Source of the DNA: Laguncularia racemosa
Lineage: Eukaryota > Streptophyta > Magnoliopsida > Myrtales > Combretaceae
Direction of reading: 5' to 3'
Assembly: GCA_037954665.1 (NCBI GenBank)
Contig: JBBMOL010000046.1
Span: 1-64,000 of the forward strand
DNA: 64,000 bases
Position 1 is the first letter of the stretch, and every line of letters starts with the position of its first letter. This document shows, in pieces, positions 55,256 through 64,000 of this stretch. Under the pieces are notes generated by a model. It was not told the origin of the DNA and did no database searches. It saw nothing but the letters and a program-made list of their open reading frames with translations. Both the position numbers and the translations under genes were made by a program.

Positions 55256-56752
55256 GTTCTTATCTCTACTCTTAGTTCTAAACTGCTTGGTATTGAGCAC
55301 ATTAAGAAATTGTATGCTGCTGATCGAGATTTTTGTGAAGAGTATGTGCATTGTGAGAAGAGTGGACATGGTAAATTTTATAAGCATAAAGGATTCTTGT
55401 TTAGGGAGAATAAACTTTGCATTCCAAATTGTTCTTTAAGAGAATTATTAGTGAGGGGGTCTCATGGAGGAGGTTTAACGGGGCATTTTGAAGTAGTTAA
55501 AACCTTAAGGGTATTGCAGGAACACTTCTATTGGCCTCACATGAAACGAGATGTTGAGAGGATTTGTGAGCAATGTGTCACTTATAAGTAAGCAAAATCT
55601 AGAGTCCAACCTCATGGGCTTTATACCCCACTTCCCATTCCTCATGAGCCTTGGGTAGATATTTCCATGGACTTTGTGTTAGGATTACCCAGGTCTATGC
55701 ATGGTCGAGACTCTATTTTTGTAGTCGTGGATAGATTTTCTAAGATGGCACATTTCATTCCTTGTCACAAAACAGATGATGCTTGCAATATTGCTAATTT
55801 GTTCTTTAGGGAAGTTGTGAGATTGCATGGTATGCCTAGAACAATCGTATCGGCTAGAGATGCTAAGTTCTTGAGCTACTTTTGGAAGACCCTGTGGGCT
55901 AAGTTAGGAACTAAGCTATTGTTTTCTACTACTTGTCATCCACAGACTGATGGTCAAACTGAGGTAGTAAATCGAACTTTATCTACTTTGTTAAGGGCAG
56001 TCATTAAAAAGAACATTAAAAGTTGGGAGGATTGTTTGCCGCATGTTGAATTTGCCTATAATCGCACAATGCATTCTGCTACTAAGTTTACTCCTTTTGA
56101 AATTGTGTATGGTTTTAATCCACTAACTCCTTTGGATTTATCACCTCTGCCTATTTATGAGTATGTTAATCTAGATAGTAAGAAGAAAGTAGAATTTGTT
56201 AAACAGATCCATGAGAAGGCAAGGCTAAATATTGAGCGAAGAACAGAGCAGTATGTGAAACAAGCTAACAAGGGTTGTCGACAAGTTGTCTTTAAACCTG
56301 GAGACTGGGTTTAGGTTCACATGCGCAAAGAACAGTTTCCTGTACAGCGTCGATCTAAATTACTTCATAGAGGCGATGGAACATTTCAAATTCTTGAACG
56401 CATCAATGATAATGCATATAAGATAGATTTGCCAGGTGAGTATCAAGTAAGTGCTACTTTTAATGTTACTGATCTGAGTCCTTTTGATGTAGGCGACGAT
56501 TTGAGGACAAATCCTTTTCAAGAGGAGGGGAATGATGAGAGCCAAGCCAGAAGGTGGAATGTGGATCCTCTTGAAGTGCCACCTGGACCGATCACAAGAA
56601 CTCGAGTGAAAAGATTCAAGGAAGCACTTAATGGGTTGATAAAGGATGTCCAAGAAGCCGGAAAGGATTGGAGCAACCATGAGAATGAACTTGCATTTAT
56701 ACAAGTCATTCAAGGAGATCAAAGCATGGAAGGTCAAAGCTGCCAGCCTTGA
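55256..56752 (+). pseudogene. pol: Element A: integrase, inactive, running into the 3' LTR
   Basis: The zinc-binding domain has SHGGGLTGHFEVVKTLRVL and EHFYWPHMKRDVERICEQC, but the second Cys of the final pair is Tyr (CVTYK), followed by a TAA at 55589. The core from 55667 shows MDFVLGLPRS, then IVSARDAKF where the second catalytic Asp is Ala (codon 63 of this segment), and TDGQTEVVNR with Glu kept; spacing is the usual 35 residues. FKPGDWV is followed by TAG at 56312 instead of Trp. The tail GDGTFQILERINDNAYKIDL leads into the LTR at 56533, where 73 more codons stay open. No canonical chromodomain is visible. Confidence 0.92.
56521..56532 (+). promoter_or_regulatory. Element A polypurine tract
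   Basis: AGAGGAGGGGAA ends directly at the TG of the 3' LTR. It overlaps the pol reading frame, as in element B. Confidence 0.88.
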
Positions 56753-57278
56753 CAATGCTGGCTTAAACACTGTCGGCCTTGAACCGGCGTTGCCATTTGC
56801 GCATGACAGAAGGACTATGCCGACTTACTACGCCGCCAGCCTTTATACCCGGTGTACATCCTACACCGGCTCCTACGCCGCCGGCTTTCATTTCCTGTTT
56901 GTTATTTTTCCACGACTTTATGATGTTATGTCGTTTTGGGCTTTTGTTATTACGAGTTGTAAACCCTAATATAAGCTGCTAGGGTTGTAAACAGAACATA
57001 GAACACACATACAAGATTGAATAACACATTTTGAGGGAATTCCTCTCTTGGTTCTCTAAAGAACTTCTCTTAAACTTATCGGATTTCTTCCGTGACGTTC
57101 ATCCCGACTTATTAATCGGTCTTTCATCCCGATTGTGGCGTCAACAGAATATACCAAGGTTTTTGCCTCACTTATAGGCAACGGGTCGCGGTTCCACTCG
57201 TTTGTTTTGGCAACTTGGGTTGCAAATTCTGAACGTATTGGTATTGGGTTTCGTCACATGTGGGCGTGGTTCGTATCA
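56533..57278 (+). repeat. Element A 3' LTR (746 bp)
   Basis: Begins TGATGAGAGCC and ends TCGTATCA. Same length as the 5' LTR with about 6% divergence by hand count, mostly transitions. The first 220 bases are open and in frame with integrase. Confidence 0.96.
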
Positions 57279-57283
57279 GCTTA
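57279..57283 (+). repeat. Target site duplication of element A, right copy (GCTTA)
   Basis: Pairs with GCTTG at 50668-50672. Confidence 0.85.
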
Positions 57284-58428
57284 GAATCCTGCATCAAAAC
57301 ACCACCAATACCTTTCCCAAAAGCATCACATTCAATTTTAAAGACTTTTTCAAAATTAGGTAGAATAAGCAAAGGTGCATTAGTCAGCTTTTCTTTCAAA
57401 GTATTGAAAGCTTTCTCATGTATTTCAGTCCACCTAAACTCAGCATTCTTTTTAATAAGGTCATTTAAAGGAGCAGCTATAGAACTAAAATCCCTTACAA
57501 ATCTCCTATAAAAGCTTGCTAAGCCATGAAAGCTTCTTACCTCATTAGCATTCTTAGGTGTTGGCCATTCCTTGATCGCTTTTACCTTCTTCTCATTAAG
57601 AGAAATCCCCTGTGCACCTACAATAAAACCCAAAAACACCACAGACTCCATGCAAAGGGTACATTTCTTCAAATTTGCAAGTAACTTATTTTCTCTCAAA
57701 ACAGTGAAAACCATTTGCAAATGCTAAACATGTTCTTCTAGACTTTTACTGTAGACAAAAATGTCATCAAAATAGACTACAACAAATTTTCCTATGAAAG
57801 TACGAAGAACATGATTCATTAATCTCATAAACGTACTTGGTGCATTTGTTAAACCGAAAGGCATTACCAACCACTCATAGAGACCATATTTGGTTTTAAA
57901 AGAGGTTTTCCATTCATCTCCTTCTCTCATGCATATTTAGTAATAACCATTCTTTAAATCAACCTTTGAAAACAAACACGCACCATGCAATTCATCTAAC
58001 ATATCATCAAGCCTAGGTATGGGATGTCGGTACTTAACTGTGATTTTGTTGATGGCTCGACAATCCACACACATTTGCCATGATCCATCCTTCTTTGGAA
58101 CCAGAATAACAGGAACCGAACATGGGCTAAGGCTCTCTTTCACAAAACCCCTTTCTACCAGTTCATCCACTTGCCTCTGAATCTCCTTTGTCTTCTCTGG
58201 ATTTGCTCTATAGGCTGGTCTATTTGGAATTGAGGCACTTGGAACGAAGTCGATTTGATGCTCAATACCTCTCAACGGAGGTAATCTACTAGTTATCTCC
58301 TCAGGGAACAAGTCAGCAAACTCCTGCAAAAGAGAAACAACAACTGCAGGCAAAGAAGGGTTAAGATGGTCAGTGGAAAAATAAACATCCTTGTACATCA
58401 GTACAAGTAAGTGCCGTTTTACCTTCAA
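57284..58428 (-). pseudogene. pol: Element B: reverse transcriptase and RNase H N-terminal part
   Basis: Minus-strand frame with FPEEITSRLPPLRGIEHQID, VPVILVPKKDGSWQMCVDCR, HPIPRLDDMLDELHGACLFS, MPFGLTNAPSTFMRLM, and an intact YFDD catalytic box at about 57767. The connection segment (RSFHGLASFYRRFVRDFSSI) and the RNase H start (FKIECDAFGKGIGGVLMQDS) run up to the edge of element A. Only two nonsense codons are seen: TAA after KNGYY (about 57934), next to two other C-to-T type changes, and TAG after EEHV (about 57722). The remainder of RNase H lies at 50667 downwards in the same frame. Confidence 0.93.
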
Positions 58429-58986
58429 GGCACCTTCAATCTCACTTGCCTCGCCAATTTCACTCGTGTTTCCCTCTAATTCTTTCTCTCATGGCTCACA
58501 AGTGTATTTTTACCACTCACTTTCACAATCCCGCTCTTCTTTTCTTGTTCAATCTTGTGTTTCCCTCTCTCTCTAGCAATCCTCAACTGATCCTTACTAG
58601 CCTCCCAAGAATTAAGGGGTGTCAAGACCACCTGTCTTTTGTTCAGAATAAAGGAATACCTATTATGATACCCATTATGGGTGACCTTTCAATCAAACTG
58701 CCAAGGTCGTCCCAATAAGATGTGGCAAGCCTGCATAGGTACCACATCACACAATACCTCATCACGGTATTTCCTTATAGAGAAAGAAACTAATACCCTC
58801 TTGGTCACTTTAACCTCCCCACATTCACTCAACCACCGCAACTTATAAAGCTGATCATGCTTCACATTTTTTCAGGCTCAATTTATCAACCAATAACGTG
58901 CTAGCAACATTTGTACAGCTACCACTATCAATAATCAAACTACACATCTTGTTATTCACATGGCATCTAGTATAGAAGATATGCTC
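58429..58986 (-). pseudogene. pol: Element B: aspartic protease and linker, frameshifted
   Basis: The protease motif LIIDSGSCTNVAS is readable at about 58945-58900 on the minus strand, with the D-S-G triad kept. A frame change follows near 58865, after which CHILLGRPWQFD is readable in another frame (about 58710-58675), followed by a charged linker. A second frame change before 58430 returns to the frame of gag and RT. A TGA right after the gag segment (about 58987) also interrupts it. Confidence 0.82.
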
Positions 58987-60222
58987 TCACTGCACTTCAT
59001 CACCCTCATTCTTAGGTTGAGTATTGAGAATCCGCCTAGTAACAAGAAATTCTCCCTTTACAGGACCTTCCATATCCACATCACTACAATCTTCCAGTGG
59101 GGGCATGTCATCATCATCCCCTGAACTCACACTCTCTACGTCACCACTCTTCAAAAGGATCATCGCCTTAGTGTTTGGATACTGCAATGCAATATGCCCA
59201 TATCCCTGGCACCTGAAACACTTAATGTCACGTAATCTAGAAGTAGATTTGGTTTTAGTGTTACCTTTCGAATAAGATGCTAGTGCCTTAGCCTTCTCTT
59301 CCTCCTTATCTTTTGGTGATGATTTATTATTCTTCCAATTCGACTTCCATGATGAACTAGAAGTTGAATTATACCTGAAAGAACTTGAAGCTGGATTATA
59401 CCTTGAAGTACTCGTTGCCTTCAATTGCTTCTCAATCTTGATCACCTTATGCAACAATTCCTCAATATCTACAAAATGCTGTAGATCAACGATATCAACG
59501 ATCTCCCTATTTAAGCCAGTAATGAACCTAACCATTGTAGCTTCATCATCCTCTTCTACTTTAGCTCTAATCATGGCTATTTCCATTTCTTTGAAGTAAT
59601 CCTCTACACTTTTGGACCCTTATGTCAAGCTTTGCAGTTTCCTATGTAAATCCCTAAAATAATGAGTAGGAATGTACCTCTTTTGCATGATTGTTTTCAT
59701 CTCATCCCATGTGCTGACATGTCTCTCCCCATATCGTCTTCTATTTCTAACTAGTTGATCCCACCATACACTCGCATAGTCAATGAATTCGACTACTGCA
59801 AGTTTAATCTTCTTATCCTCTGAATAATTATGGCACTCAAATATGTGATCAACCTTTCACTCCCACTCAAAGTATAATTCGGGGTCATTCTTCCCTTAAA
59901 AGGGTGGTATTTTCATCTTTATGCTACCCAAATTATTATCTCTCCTTTGGGTATTGTCTCTCCCCATCACAAAATTATACTCTCCCACTTCAGTATCTTC
60001 TTCTAATTCCATTCTCACTCCCCTCCTCGGAAGCCTCTCAAATCTTCGACCCACTGTAGTGCTACCCATGGGCTCCCTACTCTACTCCATCCTATCTATC
60101 CTTTGTTGGATTGGCTCCAACTCAACCCTCATCATTTTTCTCATCTCACTCAACAACGCATCAAACATCAAGTTATTATCTCCTACTTCCTTCTCCCTTT
60201 CAGGTGAACTTTAGCCAGACAT
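58987..60222 (-). pseudogene. gag: Element B: gag with stops
   Basis: The ATG at 60222 is the likely start because the conserved LMFDALLSEMRKMM motif follows about 20 codons later. In the same frame: IKMKIPPF, GKNDPELYFEWE, YIPTHYFRDLHRKLQSLT, FITGLNREIVDIVDLQHFVD, a basic Ser-rich stretch, and a zinc knuckle at about 59226-59180 (CFRCQGYGHIALQY) whose last Cys is Tyr. Stops include one at the fourth codon and others near 60090, 59898, 59850 and 59625. Not functional. Confidence 0.88.
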
Positions 60223-60968
60223 GTTTGTTGCAACAAAGAACGTTAGTAATAAAAATATATCAAGGCCTCACAATTCACTCCCTCACGTGTTTACACTCAA
60301 AGATGAAAATTCACTCGTGTGTAACACAAATTTTGGGATTTCTCACAATATTAATCTCACACTCTATTTTTCCTTTACAAATCCTTGTTCTAGAACTAAC
60401 TCAACGAAATTTCTTCAAATAAATGACTAGGATAAATCAATGTGACAACTCAAACTCAAAAAAAAAAAAAATTAAGCAACAAATAACAATGACAAACTCA
60501 ATGACCAGAATGCAATATGAACGACTTGATTGGAAAAACAATGAACTCGGACAGTTTATCCAATGAAATAAAATATCAATGGGAATTCAATCAACATTCA
60601 GTAACCCCCCCTTTTTTTTATTTCACGCCAAGAATTGCTATTTGGAATGTGATATTCCTCGACTAGAATAAACAACAAGCAAGTGGATCTATTAGCCGAA
60701 GGAGACAATGAAAAAGGATTCTAAGTCCTTTAATGAAATCGGCAGCAGAATGTATAAATATATATTATATGCCGATGGAATCTAGAACAATGGGAAATCA
60801 CAAGAAGCAATTGTGCGATGAAACGACGACAGCAATAAACAATGGGATTAATAAGCCAAATTCCTACGAACGATTTTTTTTTTAATAGACTACGACAGAA
60901 AATTCACACAATCAATGAACAAGTAAAATATGAACAAGGATAGAAATTACCCGATTCAATGAGCCTCG
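60223..60968 (-). other. Element B untranslated leader
   Basis: About 745 bp between the primer binding site and gag, on the minus strand. No coding motif is visible. It contains an A-rich tract at about 60459-60471 and a C7/T8 run near 60606-60620. Confidence 0.6.
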
Positions 60969-60981
60969 GCTCTGATACCAA
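60969..60981 (-). promoter_or_regulatory. Element B primer binding site (initiator Met-tRNA)
   Basis: The minus strand reads TTGGTATCAGAGC just inside the 5' LTR. It is the same initiator Met-tRNA complement as in element A. Confidence 0.93.
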
Positions 60982-60982
60982 A

Positions 60983-61718
60983 TGACGCGAACCCTAGATA
61001 TCGATCTAAGACCCAACGATCAATAAGGATTCAAACCCTAGAATCGAAATTGAATCGAATGAATTAAACGTAACCCGACCCCAATCGAACACGCCGAATG
61101 GAACCTAAGCTATCACGGATCGATTTCCCCAAGTGTTTAGGATGAAGAAATCAAGATTAGTTCTATTTGCAAGAACTAAAGGAAAAGAGAACTCTCTCAA
61201 AAATCTCATTCACAATATGATAAATCTAATAATTCCCTTTCAAATGTTGTACAAAGGAGTTTATATTCGTCATTAATTAAAAGCTAGCGGCCTAAATACA
61301 TCCAGGTCCGGCTTTGAAATAAAAAAAAAATGGATGGGTTAGGCCGGCCAGTAGGCCGATAGTGTAAATTCCAAGGCCGGTAGCCTTCATAGCCGGCATA
61401 CCTTGCCTTTTAAAGGCTGGCCAATTCTAGGCCAGCGGCCTAGGTGATAGGTTGGCGGCCTTTCCTTCGCTGGTGGTTGTCAATGCAATTCCGATGTGCT
61501 CCGCTTCGTCCCCACTTTGATATATGATGTTCATGAGCTTAGGACTTGTGTTAGAGTTATGTCGAATCACCTCTTGCTCCTGAAGTTCCACAATCAACCC
61601 TTGCAATGCCTCCTTCATTCGCTTGGTCCGTAATCGTGTCATAGGACCCCCGATACCTTGTAAAGGGTCATTAGCTTTGACTAGCTCCTGAGTGTTGGAC
61701 ACCTTCCGATCTCTATCA
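60983..61718 (-). repeat. Element B 5' LTR (736 bp)
   Basis: In element orientation it begins TGATAGAGATCGG and ends CGCGTCA. It is 48 bp longer than its partner because of extra GGCCGG-like copies around 61342-61435. It still contains the LTR-encoded pol tail in an open minus-strand frame of about 105 codons (61744-61427, of which the first few lie outside the LTR). Confidence 0.95.
61260..61265 (-). promoter_or_regulatory. Probable TATA box of element B 5' LTR
   Basis: TATAAA on the minus strand within 'gaatataaactcc', conserved in the partner LTR at 48693-48698. Position fits the U3/R boundary. Confidence 0.55.
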
Positions 61719-61723
61719 ATGCC
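61719..61723 (+). repeat. Target site duplication of element B, right copy (ATGCC)
   Basis: Pairs with ACGCC at 48411-48415. Confidence 0.85.
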
Positions 61724-62175
61724 CTTTAGAATCTCAAGTGGCATATAAGGTCTTATTGAGAATTTCTCTAATAAAATGAGTGATTAGATTTGGGTTGAAA
61801 GGAAAGCAAAACCTAAGGTACATAGGCCCGTTTGAGATCTTGGAAAGAATAGGCACAATAACTTACAGGTTAGTTCTTCCACCAAATTTAGCTGGAATGC
61901 ATAATGTATTCCATGTATCCATGCTAAGGAAGTATGTACCTGACTCGAATCAAATGGCGCAACCAAAATTGACGTCTGTAGGAAGGTTAATCGGAATTTT
62001 GGATACTAAGTAATGGGTAATAAGACGAAAAACAATTCTCTATGCTAAAGTGCATTGGACTAACCAAATAGAAAAGGAAGAGACATGGGAACTGGAAGCA
62101 GAAATAAGGAAGAAGTATCCAGAACTCTTCCAAAATCATGTACTTTCGAAGATAAAAGTTTTTATAGGGGGAGAA
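61724..62175 (+). pseudogene. pol: Element C: integrase C-terminus and chromodomain
   Basis: Continues the integrase of element C from 48415. FGLKGKQNLRYIGPFEILER and LPPNLAGMHNVFHVSMLRKY are the GPY/F-type C-terminal module of Tekay/Del elements. After a stop at 62010 a chromodomain-like stretch follows (VIRRKTILYAKVHWTN, EETWELEAEIRKKYPELF, about 62016-62120), the targeting module that defines chromoviruses. Another stop lies near 61780. A purine-rich AGGGGGAGAA at 62166-62175 directly before the LTR is the probable polypurine tract. Confidence 0.9.
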
Positions 62176-62297
62176 TATAATGCCTGAATTTTTATGATGT
62201 ATCAATATACATGTTATAACATTATAATGTAAAACCAAGGCTAAGATGAGGATTTCATAAAAATTTGAGGGATAAGTATGTCTTTCTACGGTCAGAG

Positions 62298-62305
62298 TAT
62301 AAATA
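62298..62305 (+). promoter_or_regulatory. Probable TATA box in element C LTR
   Basis: TATAAATA about 120 bp after the inferred LTR start, followed by a pyrimidine-rich segment. Only position and sequence support it. Confidence 0.45.
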
Positions 62306-62710
62306 CTTTATGTTAACCCTAGCCCTCCTCTTTTCACCTTTACAATAATCGCATAGTGAAAAAACAGGAAAAAGCAAGAGATGGTCTCTTCAAGAACCCT
62401 AAGACGACTAAAGGAAAATGGTGTGGACTAATTCCAAATACATAAGGTAAGAATATTATACAAGAATTTTTTGTGGAAAATGAATAATGTGATTAAGTTT
62501 CAACCCTTGTGTAATCTAGAACTTGAAATTTGATAAAGGACGAAATGAGAACAGGAATCAATAGCTCAAGGATATGACTTGTGGAATTATTGAAGTAAGT
62601 AATCTAATCCATGTGATTTGTTTGTAATTACATGTTTTAGAGATTAAATCAAGTTTAGGGATAGAGAGAAATGAGTTTAGGAGAAGTTAGAATGAAGAAC
62701 TTAGGGTTTG

Positions 62711-62955
62711 TGGAAATTGCCGAGAGATATATGGCCTCCCAATACGGTCATGTTTTGACCATGTTAAATATGAACTTTATATCAAGAGATACACGATCGT
62801 GTTTTAACTGTGTTAAAATGAGAGATACACAACCTCCCAACACAATTGTGTTTCGACTATGTTGAAGTCAAAACTCATCGAAAGATACACGACCCATGGT
62901 CGTGTACTAGCCTGTGTTAAGCTACACAACCTCCAACATGGCCGTGTTGAATGAA
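62711..62955 (+). repeat. Imperfect minirepeats of about 40-70 bp with palindromic cores
   Basis: The motif 'gagatacac' or 'aagatacacgac' followed within 20-30 bases by 'gtgttt...tgtt' recurs about five times ('agatatatggcctccc', 'agatacacgatcgtg', 'agatacacaacctccc', 'agatacacgacccatgg', 'ctacacaacctcc'). Cores such as 'acgatcgt' and 'ccatgg' are self-complementary. Later copies sit in the duplicated block as well. Confidence 0.65.
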
Positions 62956-64000
62956 ACATAAGTTAGTTATTTATCCATTTAACTTTTTCAGCTAATTTCC
63001 ACACAACCAAGATAGCTAGTAAAGCCTTGGAGAATTTACGTGAATAGGATTAAGAAAGTTAAGAATTGATAATAATCTTTAGATTAAGTACTAAGAAGAG
63101 CTTGTTGATGGTATACAGATTTTAGTTTAAATTAAGTCTAAGACTGGAAGTACTTAAGGCTAAGATTCAAGGTAAGTGTAACTTGTGTGTTGTTTTGTGC
63201 TTGTTTAAGATAGTATTTGTATTGAAATTAATTTGATTGAATGAATTAACCTAAGTGTTTAAGTTGTATGTTGTATGTGCTTGGCTTGACCTAGGGGCTC
63301 GTAGTAGCAGATCCTTAGGGAGCACCCTAATGATCCTTGTATGATGTTGTCCTTAGTGGAGTCATACCTGAAAATAATCTAGGATGAATGTTAGTTTAAG
63401 AGGATTAAGTGGACATGGGTGTAGGGTTCGTAGTGGCATTTCCCATCACCAGGATTAAGTGGTTTAAGTGAACATGGGTGTGGAGCGCGTATGAAGAGAT
63501 ACACGATCGTGTTTTAACTGTGTTAAAATGAGAGATACACAACCTCCCAACACAATTGTGTTTCGACTATGTTGAAGTCAAAACTCATCGAAAGATACAC
63601 GACCCATGGTCGTGTACTAGCCTGTGTTAAGCTACACAACCTCCAACATGGCCATGTTGAATGAAACATAAGTTAGTTATTTATCCATTTAACTTTTAAT
63701 TCAGCTAATTTCCACACAACCAAGATAGCTAGTAAAGCCTTGGAGAATTTACGTGAATAGGATTAAGAAAGTTAAGAATTGATAATAATCTTTAGATTAA
63801 GTACTAAGAAGAGCTTGTTGATGGTATACAGATTTTAGTTTAAATTAAGTCTAAGACTGGAAGTACTTAAGGCTAAGATTCAAGGTAAGTGTAACTTGTG
63901 TGTTGTTTTGTGCTTGTTTAAGATAGTATTTGTATTGAAATTAATTTGATTGAATGAATTAACCTAAGTGTTTAGTTGTATGTTGTAGTGCTTGGCTTGA
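62784..64000 (+). repeat. Tandem duplication, unit about 710 bp, inside the LTR of element C
   Basis: The sequence starting 'aagagatacacgatcgtg' at 62784 is repeated from 63494 to the window end, an offset of 710 bp that grows to 713 after a small insertion ('acttttaattcagc' against 'actttttcagc'). The copies are almost identical: one substitution (gccgtg/gccatg), this 3-bp indel, and two single-base losses near the very end. The second copy is cut by the window end. Confidence 0.93.

Larger units (their letters stand above)
50673..57278 (+). mobile_element. Element A: complete but dead Ty3/gypsy retrotransposon (6606 bp)
   Basis: Two LTRs of equal length (746 bp), Met-tRNA primer binding site, gag, protease, RT, RNase H, integrase, polypurine tract and a 5-bp target duplication are all present in the expected order. 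It lies in opposite orientation inside the RNase H region of element B. Its reading frame is continuous from gag to RNase H apart from nonsense codons, then has one frameshift near 55005. Key residues of RT, RNase H and integrase are changed. The gag and pol motifs are close to those of element B, so both belong to the same wider chromovirus lineage (CRM-like or Reina-like, not decided). Confidence 0.96.
48416..61718 (-). mobile_element. Element B: Ty3/gypsy retrotransposon, minus strand, interrupted by element A
   Basis: Bounded by two LTRs (48416-49103 and 60983-61718), with a Met-tRNA primer binding site inside the right LTR, a polypurine tract inside the left one, and a 5-bp target duplication with one mismatch. 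Without element A and one copy of A's target duplication its own length is about 6.69 kb. Gag, protease, RT, RNase H and integrase follow in that order on the minus strand, and gag, RT and integrase segments share one reading frame across the insertion. A and B are related; the pol frame runs into the 3' LTR in both. I place it among chromoviruses, CRM-like with Reina as alternative. It is inserted in the integrase of element C. Confidence 0.95.
62176..64000 (+). repeat. Element C 3' LTR, runs to the window end
   Basis: Starts after the polypurine tract at 'tataatgcctg', which I read as a mutated TGTAATGCC-type LTR start. A TATAAATA box is at 62298-62305. The LTR contains small palindromes such as 'acgatcgtg' and 'cccatgg' and a large direct duplication from 62784 on. 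The other end is outside the window and the 5' LTR is lost, so the LTR length cannot be given. No gene is seen in it. Confidence 0.75.

Noticed and set aside
50673..57278. Element A as a host gene cluster
   Set aside because: All coding motifs are gag-pol, and LTRs, PBS, polypurine tract and target duplication define it fully as a retrotransposon.
58391..60430. Plus-strand open frames opposite gag and protease of element B
   Set aside because: They lie antisense to recognisable gag and protease motifs, are Ser/Leu-rich and have no domain.
62671..62865. 64-codon open frame in the LTR of element C
   Set aside because: It overlaps the LTR minirepeats, is short and has no recognised feature.

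Overview
The window is plant nuclear heterochromatin, probably from a flowering plant. About 46.7 kb is a tandem satellite with a 247-bp unit. The remaining 17.3 kb is a three-deep nest of decayed Ty3/gypsy LTR retrotransposons. The plant assignment rests on the plant-type chromovirus gag, RT, integrase and chromodomain motifs, on primer binding sites matching the 3' end of plant initiator Met-tRNA, and on the combination of satellite and nested gypsy elements. I found no host gene, no tRNA or rRNA gene and no CRISPR array.

Region 1 (1-46705) is the satellite array, about 180 monomers. A left subfamily (about 1.9-7.7 kb) differs from the main subfamily by diagnostic bases. The main array shows several levels of order. 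Each monomer contains about ten degenerate 15-bp subrepeats. A trimeric unit of 740-741 bp recurs around 34-36.6 kb. A 603/604-bp unit with a 110-bp truncated monomer is repeated three times (42565-44375). A cassette of three monomer types recurs between 11 and 22 kb. One 905-bp solo LTR with a perfect 5-bp target duplication sits in the array (20944-21848). Several stretches look like unpolished long-read sequence rather than biology: poly(A)559/poly(T)601 at 3328-4487, T/G and C/G homopolymer blocks near 33.05 and 33.67 kb, and deletion-rich monomers at about 1-1.9, 4.6-6.8, 7.7-9.7, 26.2-27.2, 31.4-32.9 and 39.3-40.1 kb.

Region 2 (46706-64000) is the nest. Outermost and oldest is element C, a plus-strand Tekay/Del-type chromovirus. 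It is cut off on its left by the satellite and is represented by RT/RNase H and integrase remnants (46706-48415), an integrase tail with chromodomain (61719-62175) and a 3' LTR (62176 to the window end). Element B, minus strand, 48416-61718, inserted into C's integrase (TSD ACGCC/ATGCC). Element A, plus strand, 50673-57278, inserted into B's RNase H region (TSD GCTTG/GCTTA). A and B are relatives with the same plan: LTR, Met-tRNA PBS, gag-protease-RT-RNase H-integrase in one frame, a polypurine tract, and a pol frame that continues into the 3' LTR. That last feature recalls CRM-type chromoviruses; the clade assignment is tentative and Reina is the alternative.

All three elements are dead. Most of their nonsense changes can be read as C-to-T or G-to-A transitions, as expected of methylated, silenced DNA. 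Satellite plus possible CRM-like elements makes a centromeric or pericentromeric origin plausible, but the sequence alone does not prove it.
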